Notes: generated from the letters alone by a model not told the origin. DNA of 20,150 nt from Deltaproteobacteria bacterium (GCA_031280335.1 JAITGZ010000157.1:1-20150); one strand, 5' to 3'. Numbered from the stretch's first letter, positions 1 through 7,996 are shown. A program made the numbers and translations.

Positions 1-1
1 A

Positions 2-463
2 ATTCACAGCAAACAATCGCCTCTTTTAAACAAATTAAAAGATAAGATGAACCGTAAGATATCAGCGGCCCCGCTCGACGCCACCACCCGCTAGGAGCTG
101 CACACACGCCTTGAGGGTATGCCCAAGCACAACAAGGTCTGCCACGGCGATTTCTGGCCGTCCAACATTATCATCAGCGCGGAAAACACTCCTTATATCA
201 TAGACTGGTCTCACGCAACGCAAGGCAACGCCTCGGCCGACGCTGCCGTAACCTACCTGCTGTTCAGTTTGATCGGCAACAAACAAAGCGCGGGGCGCTA
301 TCTGGATATGTATTGCCGAAAAACCGGCACAAGCGACGCTTATGTTAAAAGCTGGCTGCCCATTGTCGCCGCGTCGCGCATAGCGGACGCGGCGCGGGGC
401 GTTAAAGAAAACCGGGCTGAACGGGAGTTTCTGCTCTCATGGGTCAATATACTGGACCACTGA
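2..463 (+). pseudogene. Aminoglycoside phosphotransferase-like kinase, 3' part, interrupted by an amber stop
   Basis: This is the C-terminal half of an APH/choline-kinase-fold phosphotransferase; its 5' part lies outside the window. Translating from base 2 gives a continuous kinase-like sequence except for one TAG at 92-94, after DATTR and before ELHTRLEG. After the stop come the catalytic loop HGDFWPSNII (HxDxxxxN pattern) and the metal-binding IIDWSHA, then an intact C-terminus ending at TGA 461-463. From memory, close relatives carry a tyrosine where the stop lies, so a single TAT/TAC-to-TAG change is the simplest explanation. An ATG at 119 could restart translation, but the product would lack the N-lobe and nucleotide-binding part. 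The substrate is unknown; this branch is not shown to confer drug resistance. I am fairly sure of the family and of the stop, less sure that the gene is dead. Confidence 0.75.
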
Positions 464-605
464 CCTGTTCATGCAAACGCTTTTGCTCGATGATCTCCGC
501 TATGCGCTCCTGTACCCTGGTCATGACTGCGGCATATTTGGCCTTGGCCTCCGGGCTGACCGCCGCGTCATCCAGCAGGGGCGGGCGTGGTACAGGGAAA
601 CTGCC
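444..605 (-). pseudogene. Possible gene remnant: short orphan minus-strand reading frame
   Basis: On the minus strand there is an open stretch of 53 codons between TAA at 606-608 and TGA at 444-446. It encodes a charged, probably helical peptide with AKYAAVMTRVQERIAEIIEQ in its middle. The only ATG is internal and has no clear ribosome binding site. Its end overlaps the end of the kinase pseudogene. The composition looks like real protein, perhaps the C-terminal end of a lost gene, but I recognise no family. Confidence 0.25.
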
Positions 606-608
606 TTA

Positions 609-777
609 ACCGGGTACGACTGTTAACGGGGGCAGTATAAAAATACTCTAAAATTGGAATGAGTTCTGGGCTGCTTCCCTGGAAACCATTGTATCAGTGT
701 ACCCTTCGACAGACCCGTTCTCCAAGGCTGCTCTGAGCCTCCCCAAACTTTCCATTTCCAGGCGGGGTAAGCGGGCT
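609..777. other. Intergenic spacer downstream of the serine dehydratase gene
   Basis: Together with 464-608 this makes a gene-poor stretch of just over 300 bases between the kinase pseudogene and sdaA. I see no RNA gene and no convincing intrinsic terminator. The only structure is a weak AGTAT/ATACT inverted repeat around 631-644. It reads as decayed sequence. Confidence 0.3.
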
Positions 778-2154
778 TCAGCAATCCACGCTGGCGGCCA
801 GGCCGCCTTGGGAGGTTTCTTTATATTTGGCGTTCATATCCTGCCCGGTTTCGCCCATAGCCCGGATAGCCTGATCCAGACTGACCCGGTGTTTGTCCGT
901 TTCCTCCGCCGCTGCCACCAAGCAGGCGTTATAGGCCTTAAGCGCGCCCATGGCGTTGCGTTCAATGCAGGGAATCTGCACATAGCCGCCCACGGGGTCG
1001 CAGGTGAGCCCCAAATGGTGTTCCAGGGCGATTTCCGCCGCATTAAAGACCACCGCCGGCGCATAGCCCCTGGCTTGGGCCAGCATGGCCGCAGCCATGG
1101 CCGAGGCCACGCCCACCTCGCCTTGACAGCCCACCTCCGCTCCGGCGATGCCGGCATGGCGCTTGGCCAAAAATCCCACAGCCGCCGCTACCATGAGACC
1201 GCCCCGTACCGCCTCCGGGCCAAAGCCCAGGTAGCCTTCCATAATGGTCAGCATGGCCGCCATGACCCCGGCCGAGCCGCAGGTGGGGGCGGTTACAATA
1301 ATGCCGCCGGCGGCGTTTTCTTCCGCCACGGCAAAGGCATAGGCATTGAGCAGACCCAAAAAACGATTCAGCGGGTCATCCATGCGGTCAGCCCGTCCGG
1401 CAAGCCGGGCCGCTTTGCGATACACCTTGAGTTCGCCGGGCAGGAGTCCCTCCGCGCGCGATCCCCGATCCACCGCGCGGCGCATAACTTCAATGAGCAT
1501 ATCCAGCCCCTCCATGACTTCCACCCTGCTCTTGCCGCTCAAGGCCATTTCGTTGGCCATAAGGATGGACGGCAGAGACAGCCCTTTTTCTTCCGCCAGG
1601 CAGCAGAGGGTTTCAGCGCTGTCAAAGGGGTAAGGAGGCTTGCCTCGCTCCGGCGCGCTCCAACCCTCCCACTGGATAAAGCCGCCGCCCACAGAGTAAT
1701 AGACCCGCTCCAGAACAGGCGCGTCCTGCGCATCCAACAGAGAACAAATCAGGGTATTACTGAACGGATGCGTATGCTCCACGCGGTCAAAAATCACGTT
1801 TTCCGGGCCAAGGGGTGGCACGGGCGCGCTTAAACGCAGTAGTCTATCTCTTTCGGGCATGGAGAATACCCCGGCAGGCAGATGCGCCGGGCAGGAAGCC
1901 GGGGCATAACCCAAAAGCCCGGTCAGCACAGCTCGATCCGTACCGTGTCCCTTGCCTGTGGCGCTGAGGGAGCCGAGCAGACGCACCGTAAGCCGTACGC
2001 CGCGCCCAAGTTCAGCCTCAGGCAAAGATTCCAGCAGGGCGCGAAAATCCAATCCGGCCGACATGGGGCCTATGGTGTGCGAGCTGGACGGCCCCGGCCC
2101 CGGCTTGAACAACTCAAAAATAGAAGTCAAAATAGGACGCTCAACAGCACACAT
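778..2154 (-). CDS. sdaA: L-serine ammonia-lyase (L-serine dehydratase), iron-sulfur type, single chain
   Basis: It converts L-serine to pyruvate and ammonia in the cytoplasm using an oxygen-sensitive [4Fe-4S] cluster. The protein has 458 residues, the usual length of the single-chain type. The N-terminal beta domain carries GPSSSHTIGPM (21-31). The alpha domain carries TAPTCGSAGV (288-297), VGCQGEVGVASAMAA (341-355) and the TCDPVGGYVQIPC segment (384-396). Cysteines 343, 385 and 396 are the expected cluster ligands. The terminal Cys458 matches the tail cysteine that enters the active site in the Legionella enzyme. The ATG at 2154 has GGAGG at 2162-2166, seven bases upstream. The gene lies last in the minus-strand series, after lplA and a hairpin-rich repeat. 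With lpdA and lplA nearby it may serve glycine/serine catabolism to pyruvate; that link is inference. Confidence 0.95.
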   Translation of the reverse strand: MCAVERPILTSIFELFKPGPGPSSSHTIGPMSAGLDFRALLESLPEAELGRGVRLTVRLLGSLSATGKGHGTDRAVLTGLLGYAPASCPAHLPAGVFSMPERDRLLRLSAPVPPLGPENVIFDRVEHTHPFSNTLICSLLDAQDAPVLERVYYSVGGGFIQWEGWSAPERGKPPYPFDSAETLCCLAEEKGLSLPSILMANEMALSGKSRVEVMEGLDMLIEVMRRAVDRGSRAEGLLPGELKVYRKAARLAGRADRMDDPLNRFLGLLNAYAFAVAEENAAGGIIVTAPTCGSAGVMAAMLTIMEGYLGFGPEAVRGGLMVAAAVGFLAKRHAGIAGAEVGCQGEVGVASAMAAAMLAQARGYAPAVVFNAAEIALEHHLGLTCDPVGGYVQIPCIERNAMGALKAYNACLVAAAEETDKHRVSLDQAIRAMGETGQDMNAKYKETSQGGLAASVDC

Positions 2155-2183
2155 GACTTAACCTCCAACCCCTTCCGAGACTT

Positions 2184-2295
2184 AATTTGGGGCTGCCGCC
2201 CCAAACCCCGCTGGAGACCTAAGGAAACACTGATTAATTCGGGGTTCCGCCCCGAACCCCGCTGGGGGGAATAATTTCCCCCAGACCCCCTCGAC
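2184..2295. repeat. GC-rich hairpin repeat, copy A (between lplA and sdaA)
   Basis: This spacer holds three adjacent inverted repeats. The first has TTGGGGC/GCCCCAA arms near 2188-2205, the second GGGGTTC/GAACCCC arms near 2241-2258, and the third CTGGGGG/CCCCCAG arms near 2261-2285. Between the first two lies the box TAAGGAAACACTGATTAATT (2220-2239). The hairpin-plus-box arrangement recurs at 3385-3456, and the sequence at its right end recurs at 18724-18749. None of the stems is followed by a clear T-run, so it is not a classic intrinsic terminator, but stems like these could stabilise or attenuate the lplA-sdaA transcript. Confidence 0.7.
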
Positions 2296-2296
2296 A

Positions 2297-3313
2297 TTAA
2301 ATCATCGCTGTGTTTGTTTCTTCCGCGCCCATAATGCAGTCGAGCAGTTCCTGCCGGGTTACGCTCCCAAAGTATTCCTCCAGGGGCAGCGGGCTTAAGG
2401 CTTCTTCCAGTTCGCTGCGGGCGTATTTCAGGCCCAGAAGACGCTCCGCCGCTTCCTCCGCCGGGCGCAGGGACATGAAGTCGCCAAAAAAGCGGCAGCC
2501 GGCCAGTCTGCCCTCCCGTACATCCAGAAGCACCTCCAGAAACCCGCCGGGATATTTGCGCATATTTTTGAAGTTAAAGGGCGGCGATTGGCCGAAGTTC
2601 CACTCCCAGGCGGCATATTTATCGTCGCGCAGGGAACGTATGGCGGCCATATCCTTGTCGGTCAGGTATAGTTCTTGCGCACGTCCGTCCTGGCTCAGAC
2701 CCAGGGCGATACGCTCCGCAAGACCATGAATATCCAGATTAAGGCCTGGCGGCAGCATATCTTTGATGTTGGCCACTCTGGCGCGCACGGATTTTATGCT
2801 TTTGGAGAGAAATTTTTCCGGCTTGACCAGCAGAGCCTTACTCAGCATGGATAGATCCGCGTCAAAAAGCAAGGTGCCGTGATGTAAAAAGCGTTTTTTG
2901 AACAAAGCCTGCGCATTGCCGGAAACCTTGCAGCCGCCGGCCAGTATGTCATTGCGCCCTCCGGCCTCGGCCTGAAGCCCCAGGGAGGAAAGGACGCGTG
3001 CGATGGGCAGGGTGAAACGCTCCATGGTCATCCGGGCGGCGTCTTCCGCCCTGGTGATGAAAGAAAAATTCAGGTTGCCCATGTCGTGATAAACCGCGCC
3101 GCCCCCGGTGATGCGCCGTACCACTTTTATGCCGTTTTCTTCCACAAAGGCGGTATTGATCTCTTCCAACGCGTTCTGATGCAGGCCCACCACAATGGTT
3201 TTGTCGTTGCGCCAGAGCAGCAGGCAGTCTTCTTCCCCCATATGGCGAAAAATATATTCTTCTGTGGCCAGATTAGTCCATGGATCAACCCCTGTTAAAT
3301 GAAGTATCTTCAT
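2297..3313 (-). CDS. lplA: Lipoate-protein ligase A
   Basis: It activates free lipoate with ATP and transfers it to lysines of lipoyl domains such as GcvH or 2-oxoacid dehydrogenase E2. It has 338 residues, the length of the two-domain E. coli-type enzyme. The catalytic domain carries RRITGGGAVYHD (66-77), the lipoyl-AMP-binding loop, NLNFSF just after it, and GGCKVSGNAQ (126-135), whose Lys129 is the expected active-site lysine. HHGTLLFD follows at 144-151. The C-terminal third fits the small accessory domain. The ATG at 3313 is preceded by AAAGGAA. The gene lies between lpdA and sdaA on the same strand, with repeat-containing spacers on both sides. Its neighbour lpdA makes a lipoyl-metabolism role very likely. 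Confidence 0.93.
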   Translation of the reverse strand: MKILHLTGVDPWTNLATEEYIFRHMGEEDCLLLWRNDKTIVVGLHQNALEEINTAFVEENGIKVVRRITGGGAVYHDMGNLNFSFITRAEDAARMTMERFTLPIARVLSSLGLQAEAGGRNDILAGGCKVSGNAQALFKKRFLHHGTLLFDADLSMLSKALLVKPEKFLSKSIKSVRARVANIKDMLPPGLNLDIHGLAERIALGLSQDGRAQELYLTDKDMAAIRSLRDDKYAAWEWNFGQSPPFNFKNMRKYPGGFLEVLLDVREGRLAGCRFFGDFMSLRPAEEAAERLLGLKYARSELEEALSPLPLEEYFGSVTRQELLDCIMGAEETNTAMI

Positions 3314-3384
3314 GCACCGGTTCCTTTACGGGCCTTAACAGATTTTGCGCCTCCATTGGACGATTCAATTTGGAGCCAACGGCA

Positions 3385-3456
3385 ACCCAAACCCCGCCCT
3401 TTAGGGAAACACTGATTAATTCGGGTCTCCGCCCCGAACCCCGCCGGGGGGACTAA
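3385..3456. repeat. GC-rich hairpin repeat, copy B (between lpdA and lplA)
   Basis: From 3403 this copy reads AGGGAAACACTGATTAATTC and then CCGCCCCGAACCCCGC with a G-run, nearly identical to copy A at 2222-2270. The upstream CCCAAACCCCGC (3386-3397) also matches copy A. The spacing between these shared blocks differs slightly, as expected for diverged members of a dispersed intergenic repeat family. It lies in the 176-base spacer between the lplA start and the lpdA stop; the rest of that spacer shows nothing else. Confidence 0.7.
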
Positions 3457-3489
3457 GAAAGGGGCATGTTCGCCCGGATGCGGCTGCAT

Positions 3490-4872
3490 CTATTTATTGA
3501 GGGTATGTATGGCCCGTTTATCCACGGCCAGCGCTGCTTCACGAAAGGCCTCCGCCACGGTGGGGTGGGCGTGGATGGTGCCGATGATCTCATCGATGGT
3601 GGCTTCCATACCCACGGCCAGGGCTGCTTCAGCCACAAGATCCGTGGCTCTGGGGCCGATTAGGTGCGCCCCCAGAATTTCTTTGTGCCGCCTGCCGGCG
3701 ATGATTTTGATCATGCCTTTGCCGCCGTTCATGATTAGGGATTTGCCGTTGGCGGACAGGGGGAAAGTGCCGGTTATGTAGTCCAATCCTTGTGTTTTGG
3801 CTTGTTCTTCGGTCAGGCCCACCCCGGCGCATTCGGGGCTGGTATAAACGCAGGAGGGGTTGGTGCCCGGATGGAAGCGGGCCGAGTGTCCCAAAGCGTT
3901 TTCCGCTGCTATTTCCCCCTGGGCTGATGCCGCATGGGCCAGCATAATCTGGCCGTTGCAGTCGCCAATGGCGTAAACGCCGGGCAGGTTGGTTTCCATG
4001 CGTTCATTCACGCGGATGCGGCCGCGTTCATGCGCCAGTCCGGCTGCGTCCAGGTTCAGAGAGGCGGTGTTGGGGCAGCGCCCTGCGGCGACCAGGATTT
4101 TTTCCACCTTAAATTCTTTGCGTTCGCCGCCCACCTCCAACAGCGCCAGGGCTTCAGTGCCCTGGTCTTTCACCTCCATTACTCTGGCCTGGGTGAGTAT
4201 CTCCACTCCTTTGCCGGCTAGAGATGTGCGCAGCGTACGCGTAATGTCGCCGTCCAGCATGGGCAGGATGTCCGGGAGCATTTCCGCTACCACGATGCGA
4301 CTGCCCAGGGCGTTGTATAAAGATGCCATTTCCATACCGATGACGCCGCCGCCGATGATGAGCATGGAAGCCGGAACGGATGCCAGGGCCAGGGCTCCGG
4401 AACTGTCTATGCACTGCGGGATGCCCATGCCAGGAATGGGCGGCAGAGCGGGCACGGAACCGGCGGCCAGAATGAGCTTATCAAAGGCGGCGTCTGTCGT
4501 GCCGTTTGCCCCCTGCACCGTCAAGCGCCCGCCGGGGGCAAAGGACGCTTCGCCCTGTATCACCTTGACCTTGCTCGCGGCCAAAAGGCCGCTCACTCCG
4601 TTGACCAGGCGTTTGACCACCCCGGCTTTGTATTCCTGGGTTTTGGCAAAGTCCAGCCTGACCTCGGCCATGACTCCCAGGCGAGCGCCTTCGCGCACTT
4701 CGGCATAAAGCGATGCCGCGTGCAGCAGGGCTTTGGTGGGGATACAGCCTTCATTCAGGCACACTCCACCCAGCTTGCCCTTTTCAATTAAACTGACCTC
4801 GGCTCCCAGTTGGGCGGCCCGAATGGCGGCCACATACCCGCCAGGACCGCCGCCCACGATTGTTACCTTCAT
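3490..4872 (-). CDS. lpdA: Dihydrolipoyl dehydrogenase (E3 / glycine-cleavage L-protein)
   Basis: It is an FAD enzyme that reoxidises dihydrolipoyl groups with NAD+ in the glycine cleavage system or 2-oxoacid dehydrogenase complexes. The 460 residues show the full family layout. The FAD-binding GGGPGG is at 7-12, and the redox disulfide is GGVCLNEGC with Cys38 and Cys43. A second Rossmann motif, IIGGGVIGMEMAS, binds NAD. AIGDC marks the second FAD-contact region. The C-terminal interface has HAHPTVAEA, with catalytic His436 and Glu441. The ATG at 4872 is preceded by TAAGGAG, nine bases upstream. The gene sits directly upstream of lplA, so enzyme and cofactor ligase are probably co-expressed. 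No gcv or E2 gene is in the window, so the partner complex cannot be named from sequence. Confidence 0.95.
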   Translation of the reverse strand: MKVTIVGGGPGGYVAAIRAAQLGAEVSLIEKGKLGGVCLNEGCIPTKALLHAASLYAEVREGARLGVMAEVRLDFAKTQEYKAGVVKRLVNGVSGLLAASKVKVIQGEASFAPGGRLTVQGANGTTDAAFDKLILAAGSVPALPPIPGMGIPQCIDSSGALALASVPASMLIIGGGVIGMEMASLYNALGSRIVVAEMLPDILPMLDGDITRTLRTSLAGKGVEILTQARVMEVKDQGTEALALLEVGGERKEFKVEKILVAAGRCPNTASLNLDAAGLAHERGRIRVNERMETNLPGVYAIGDCNGQIMLAHAASAQGEIAAENALGHSARFHPGTNPSCVYTSPECAGVGLTEEQAKTQGLDYITGTFPLSANGKSLIMNGGKGMIKIIAGRRHKEILGAHLIGPRATDLVAEAALAVGMEATIDEIIGTIHAHPTVAEAFREAALAVDKRAIHTLNK

Positions 4873-4995
4873 TAAAAGCGCTCCTTACCGTGACATATTC
4901 CATAAGTTTTCATACCCCGGACCGAATCCCCGGCAAGGCAAAACAACAGCACGCAGGCGGTCATGAACTTGGCGGCGTGGGGTTGATCCGGCGGT

Positions 4996-5904
4996 TTATT
5001 GCGGAGGCAGGCTGATTACCTTGGATTCCCGAAAGCGCCCGTTAATATTATAGGGCCTGCCGTTATAGCTCATTTCGATCACGCCGGAATTGCCCAGGGT
5101 CAATTTTAATTTGCTTCTGAAGTCCAGAGCAAAGGTCTGCCCCGGCTCAAGCACAAAGCTGCGCAAGCCGGATTCGTCAAATTCAGCTCCGATCCAGCAC
5201 TCCGCTTTGGCGTAAATGACCACGCGCTTCAGGCCGGCGGGCAGGGGAGAATCGGGTTTGGTATTGGACTGCCGGGACAGACTGGGCGGATAATCTGCTG
5301 TGGATTCCTGCTGGTTGGCGTTTTCCGTTTCGGCTTCAGATGTTCTGGGAGAGGATTCGCTCAAAGCCATACCTTCGCGGGCGCTGCCGTCCGGCGCTGC
5401 TTGGGGCGGACGGCGCGGAGTAACGCCAGCCGGGACCGTCCGTCCAGCAGACTGCTCCGTGGCGGGCGGGCTGGCGATAATGTCTCTTATGTCGCTGCCG
5501 AAAATTTGGTAAATACCCCAAAGCAGTCCGACAATTAAAAACAGTATGATGGGCAGAAGTACCAGCGCGGCCCGGGTGTTGGAAGTTTGGTTTATGGTGA
5601 TGGACTTTTCGCGCGACAAGGCGCTGAGTTCCGGATTGATGTTGTTGAGGCTGCCCACGGAAAAAGCCTCTTGAATCAAGACATGGGTTTCGTCCGTTTC
5701 CAGGTTCAGCGCCTTGGCATAAGAGCGGGCGAAGCCCATGGCAAAGATAGGCTGGGGCAGGGAATCCGTCAGGGCTTCTTCCAGAGCGTACAGGGTTTTG
5801 GCTGAAACTTTTATTTTAGAGGCTATCTCCTCGCGCTCCAACCCCTGCTCCATGCGCTTTTCTTTCAAAAAAGCGCCTAATTCCATAAGTTTGTCTATTT
5901 GCAT
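4996..5904 (-). CDS. rodZ: RodZ-like helix-turn-helix membrane protein (HTH_25, DUF4115)
   Basis: It is probably a cytoskeletal or cell-shape factor related to RodZ, anchored in the inner membrane. Of 302 residues, 7-80 form a Cro/C1-type HTH domain of the HTH_25 kind (LGAFLKEKR, KVSAKTLYALEE, PIFAMGFARSYAKAL). One membrane segment spans about 112-134. A Pro/Ser/Thr-rich linker follows to about 220. The C-terminal 80 residues look like the DUF4115 beta domain (WIGAEFDESG, LEPGQTFALDF, LTLGNSG). The start is uncertain: the ATG at 5904 has no good ribosome binding site, and the in-frame ATG six codons later is an alternative. It lies 31 bases after surA on the same strand and may be co-transcribed. 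True RodZ activity is inferred; some HTH_25/DUF4115 proteins have other roles. Confidence 0.75.
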   Translation of the reverse strand: MQIDKLMELGAFLKEKRMEQGLEREEIASKIKVSAKTLYALEEALTDSLPQPIFAMGFARSYAKALNLETDETHVLIQEAFSVGSLNNINPELSALSREKSITINQTSNTRAALVLLPIILFLIVGLLWGIYQIFGSDIRDIIASPPATEQSAGRTVPAGVTPRRPPQAAPDGSAREGMALSESSPRTSEAETENANQQESTADYPPSLSRQSNTKPDSPLPAGLKRVVIYAKAECWIGAEFDESGLRSFVLEPGQTFALDFRSKLKLTLGNSGVIEMSYNGRPYNINGRFRESKVISLPPQ

Positions 5905-5935
5905 ATTTTTTTACCGTAAGCTGTATATTCCGGCT

Positions 5936-6883
5936 TTAAAGACGTATATCCACCATAGCCCGATTGCGCAATTGCGCTCTGTACTCCGTAAAGCGCTCCC
6001 GCAGCCTGGGTTCGCGGATTTCTTCCTCAATCTGTTCCGCGACTTCTTCCAGGCTTTGGGTCTTGCCTTCGCTCAAATCATCCACCCGGAGTAGAACAAG
6101 CGCATCTCCTCCGCGCAGCAAAGGGGAAAGCCCTCCCGGCGCAAGTCCTTGCATGGCCTGACGCCAGGCCGGGTTCAGGTCATTCCAGGGTATTTCGCCC
6201 ATTTGCCCGCCCAAAGCGGCGTTGGGGGCCTGGGAGTATTTTTTGGCCGCTTCGGCAAAGGTCAATTTTTCGCTCTTAATCTGTTCCCGTACCGCCTCCG
6301 GGGCGCTCCCGGGTCCAAAGACGATCATGGAAAATTTTACCGCGTTCGGGCTGGAAAAGCGCTTAATATGTTCGTTATAGTAGTCTTCAATATCTTCGGG
6401 GGTAATTTCCACCTTATTCGCAATCATCATGTTGACCATGCGCTGGCGCAAAATATTGCCGCGCAGTTTATCCTTGAGGTCCGCAAGGCTGCTGCCTTCG
6501 GCAGCCAGACGCCGTTCAAGCTCCTCCTGGCTGATTTGATTGTTTTGGATAACCATACGCAGGTCGTTTTCTACCTCTTTATCCTCCACAATCACTTTGT
6601 AGCGTTCCGCCTCCTGGCGGAGCAGTATATCCAGAATCATGGACTCAAGCACTTCGCGCATTACGGACTGGCGCCGCATTTCAGAATAGCCGTCTCCCCC
6701 GGTCAAACCCTGGCGAAAAAACTCCTGCGAAGATTCACGCAGCAGATCATATAAGGTGATCATCTCGCCATTGACCACGGCGGCCACCCTATTGATCTGC
6801 ACATTTTGCGCAGCCGCGTCCCAAGGAGCGGAATGGCCCAGACACAAACAGAAAACAAGAAAAATATGCTTCAGCGCCCGCAA
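5936..6883 (-). CDS. SurA-type periplasmic chaperone / parvulin peptidyl-prolyl isomerase
   Basis: It is a periplasmic folding factor, probably for outer-membrane proteins. The 315-residue protein starts with a signal peptide (about 1-26, cleavage likely after DAAAQ). A SurA_N-like helical chaperone domain follows (about 29-165, with VVNGEMITLYDL). A single parvulin domain (about 182-270) carries FSMIVFG, AKKYSQAPNAALGGQMGEI and LLRVDDL. E. coli SurA has two parvulin domains, so this is a shorter form. The start is unusual: TTG at 6881-6883, with GGAG (6890-6893) six bases upstream. No in-frame ATG precedes the signal peptide, which supports the TTG. The gene lies 48 bases downstream of a second SurA-like gene and just before rodZ, an envelope-biogenesis group. 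Confidence 0.85.
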   Translation of the reverse strand: MRALKHIFLVFCLCLGHSAPWDAAAQNVQINRVAAVVNGEMITLYDLLRESSQEFFRQGLTGGDGYSEMRRQSVMREVLESMILDILLRQEAERYKVIVEDKEVENDLRMVIQNNQISQEELERRLAAEGSSLADLKDKLRGNILRQRMVNMMIANKVEITPEDIEDYYNEHIKRFSSPNAVKFSMIVFGPGSAPEAVREQIKSEKLTFAEAAKKYSQAPNAALGGQMGEIPWNDLNPAWRQAMQGLAPGGLSPLLRGGDALVLLRVDDLSEGKTQSLEEVAEQIEEEIREPRLRERFTEYRAQLRNRAMVDIRL

Positions 6884-6931
6884 AGTATGCTCCGTAAGTG
6901 GAAAATGCCGATTTATTATAAGATCAAATGC

Positions 6932-7876
6932 TCATTTACGCAAGTTTTCCGGAATCAGATGGACGGATACGCGAATAGATGCTTTTTTCAACTCTTCAGT
7001 CAGCCATTTATCGAATTCCGCCTGGGTTTTTTCTTCCAAAAGCATACCTTCAATCAAGGTGTAGGTTTCCGTTCTGGTCATGGGTCTGGCCTTATCCCTA
7101 TTGAGCAAAACCATGGCGAAAAATTCCCCGTTCATTTCCAGAGTGGGCGAAGCCTGAAGCGTCTTAAGTCCTTCCAGGCCGGATGCCTGCTCTGGAGAAA
7201 GCCTGTCCGCCGGCATGTTTATTTCGCGGATGGTAAGGTTGGGGAACATGGACTGGATGGAAGAGGCGTCGGGCAGTTGCCGATATTGTTCGCAGGCCAG
7301 GACGATCTGTTCGCGCACAAGCCCGCTGAACTGGATGAAATGTATAAAATCCGGCACCTGAAAGGCATCTTGATGCTTAAGATAATAAGCCTCCACCTCC
7401 TGTGCATTCAGGGTGATGGACTCACGCAGCACCTTGCCTGTGAATTTTTTTACGGCCAGATATCTGTGCAGGCTGTCCCTCCATGCTTCCAGGTCAATGC
7501 TCTCCTCCATGAGCATACGTTCAAATTCTTCGCCCGGAAAATCCGCCCGAATCAGATTTTCTTCCGCAGCCAGCTCTTCTTCGCTTACGGAAAGGTGCAG
7601 ATTGTTCAGCGTCTGAACCACCAGCTCCTGTATAATCAGTCCTGTAAGTAAAGCGCCGTATTCTTCGCGCAGGGCACCGTAGGCGTCCTGCCGTTCCTCT
7701 CCTTGGGTGCCACCGCGGTTGTCCTCGCTTAAAAACATGGTGTCATAGGCAACCTGAAGCTGTTTCAAGGTCAGCGGCGTGCCGTTGACAAAGGCGATCT
7801 GCCCTGGGGCTGCCAGCTTGTCGCAGCCCCAGGACAGACTCACAAGAAAAATAAACGGGTAAAAAATTTTTTTCAT
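6932..7876 (-). CDS. SurA/PpiC-like lipoprotein chaperone
   Basis: It is a second SurA-related envelope folding factor of 314 residues. The N-terminus (MKKIFYPFIFLVSLSWGCDK) is a lipoprotein-type signal with likely lipidated Cys18. The lipobox is imperfect (S-W-G-C). Asp follows the cysteine, which in E. coli favours inner-membrane retention; whether this holds here is unknown. Residues about 26-160 fit a SurA_N domain (FVNGTPLTLKQLQVAYD). The parvulin-like region that follows (VPDFIHFIQF onward) lacks the usual GG.GE-type motif, so it may be a chaperone without isomerase activity. The ATG at 7876 has only a weak ribosome binding site. It is the first gene of the minus-strand series and is preceded by a candidate promoter in the divergent spacer. 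Confidence 0.75.
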   Translation of the reverse strand: MKKIFYPFIFLVSLSWGCDKLAAPGQIAFVNGTPLTLKQLQVAYDTMFLSEDNRGGTQGEERQDAYGALREEYGALLTGLIIQELVVQTLNNLHLSVSEEELAAEENLIRADFPGEEFERMLMEESIDLEAWRDSLHRYLAVKKFTGKVLRESITLNAQEVEAYYLKHQDAFQVPDFIHFIQFSGLVREQIVLACEQYRQLPDASSIQSMFPNLTIREINMPADRLSPEQASGLEGLKTLQASPTLEMNGEFFAMVLLNRDKARPMTRTETYTLIEGMLLEEKTQAEFDKWLTEELKKASIRVSVHLIPENLRK

Positions 7877-7966
7877 AGCTCATGCCGCCGCATGGGGACG
7901 ATCCACAATCCTTAACCTTTGCCCGGACATTAGGCAAGCGGACAAAAACCCGGCCAACGCATCAAT

Positions 7967-7996
7967 TTGAAATTATGGCGTAGGGCGGTGTACATT
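7967..7996 (+). promoter_or_regulatory. Candidate sigma70-type promoter for the phoH cluster
   Basis: A TTGAAA box (7967-7972) and a TACATT box (7991-7996) are 18 bases apart and point toward phoH. The -10 box is a weak match. The position, about 200 bases before the start codon, implies a long leader. Confidence 0.3.

Noticed and set aside
697..1833. Long plus-strand open frame opposite sdaA
   Set aside because: It is antisense to a fully conserved serine dehydratase; its translation is His/Gly/Arg-rich and typical of a shadow frame in GC-rich DNA.
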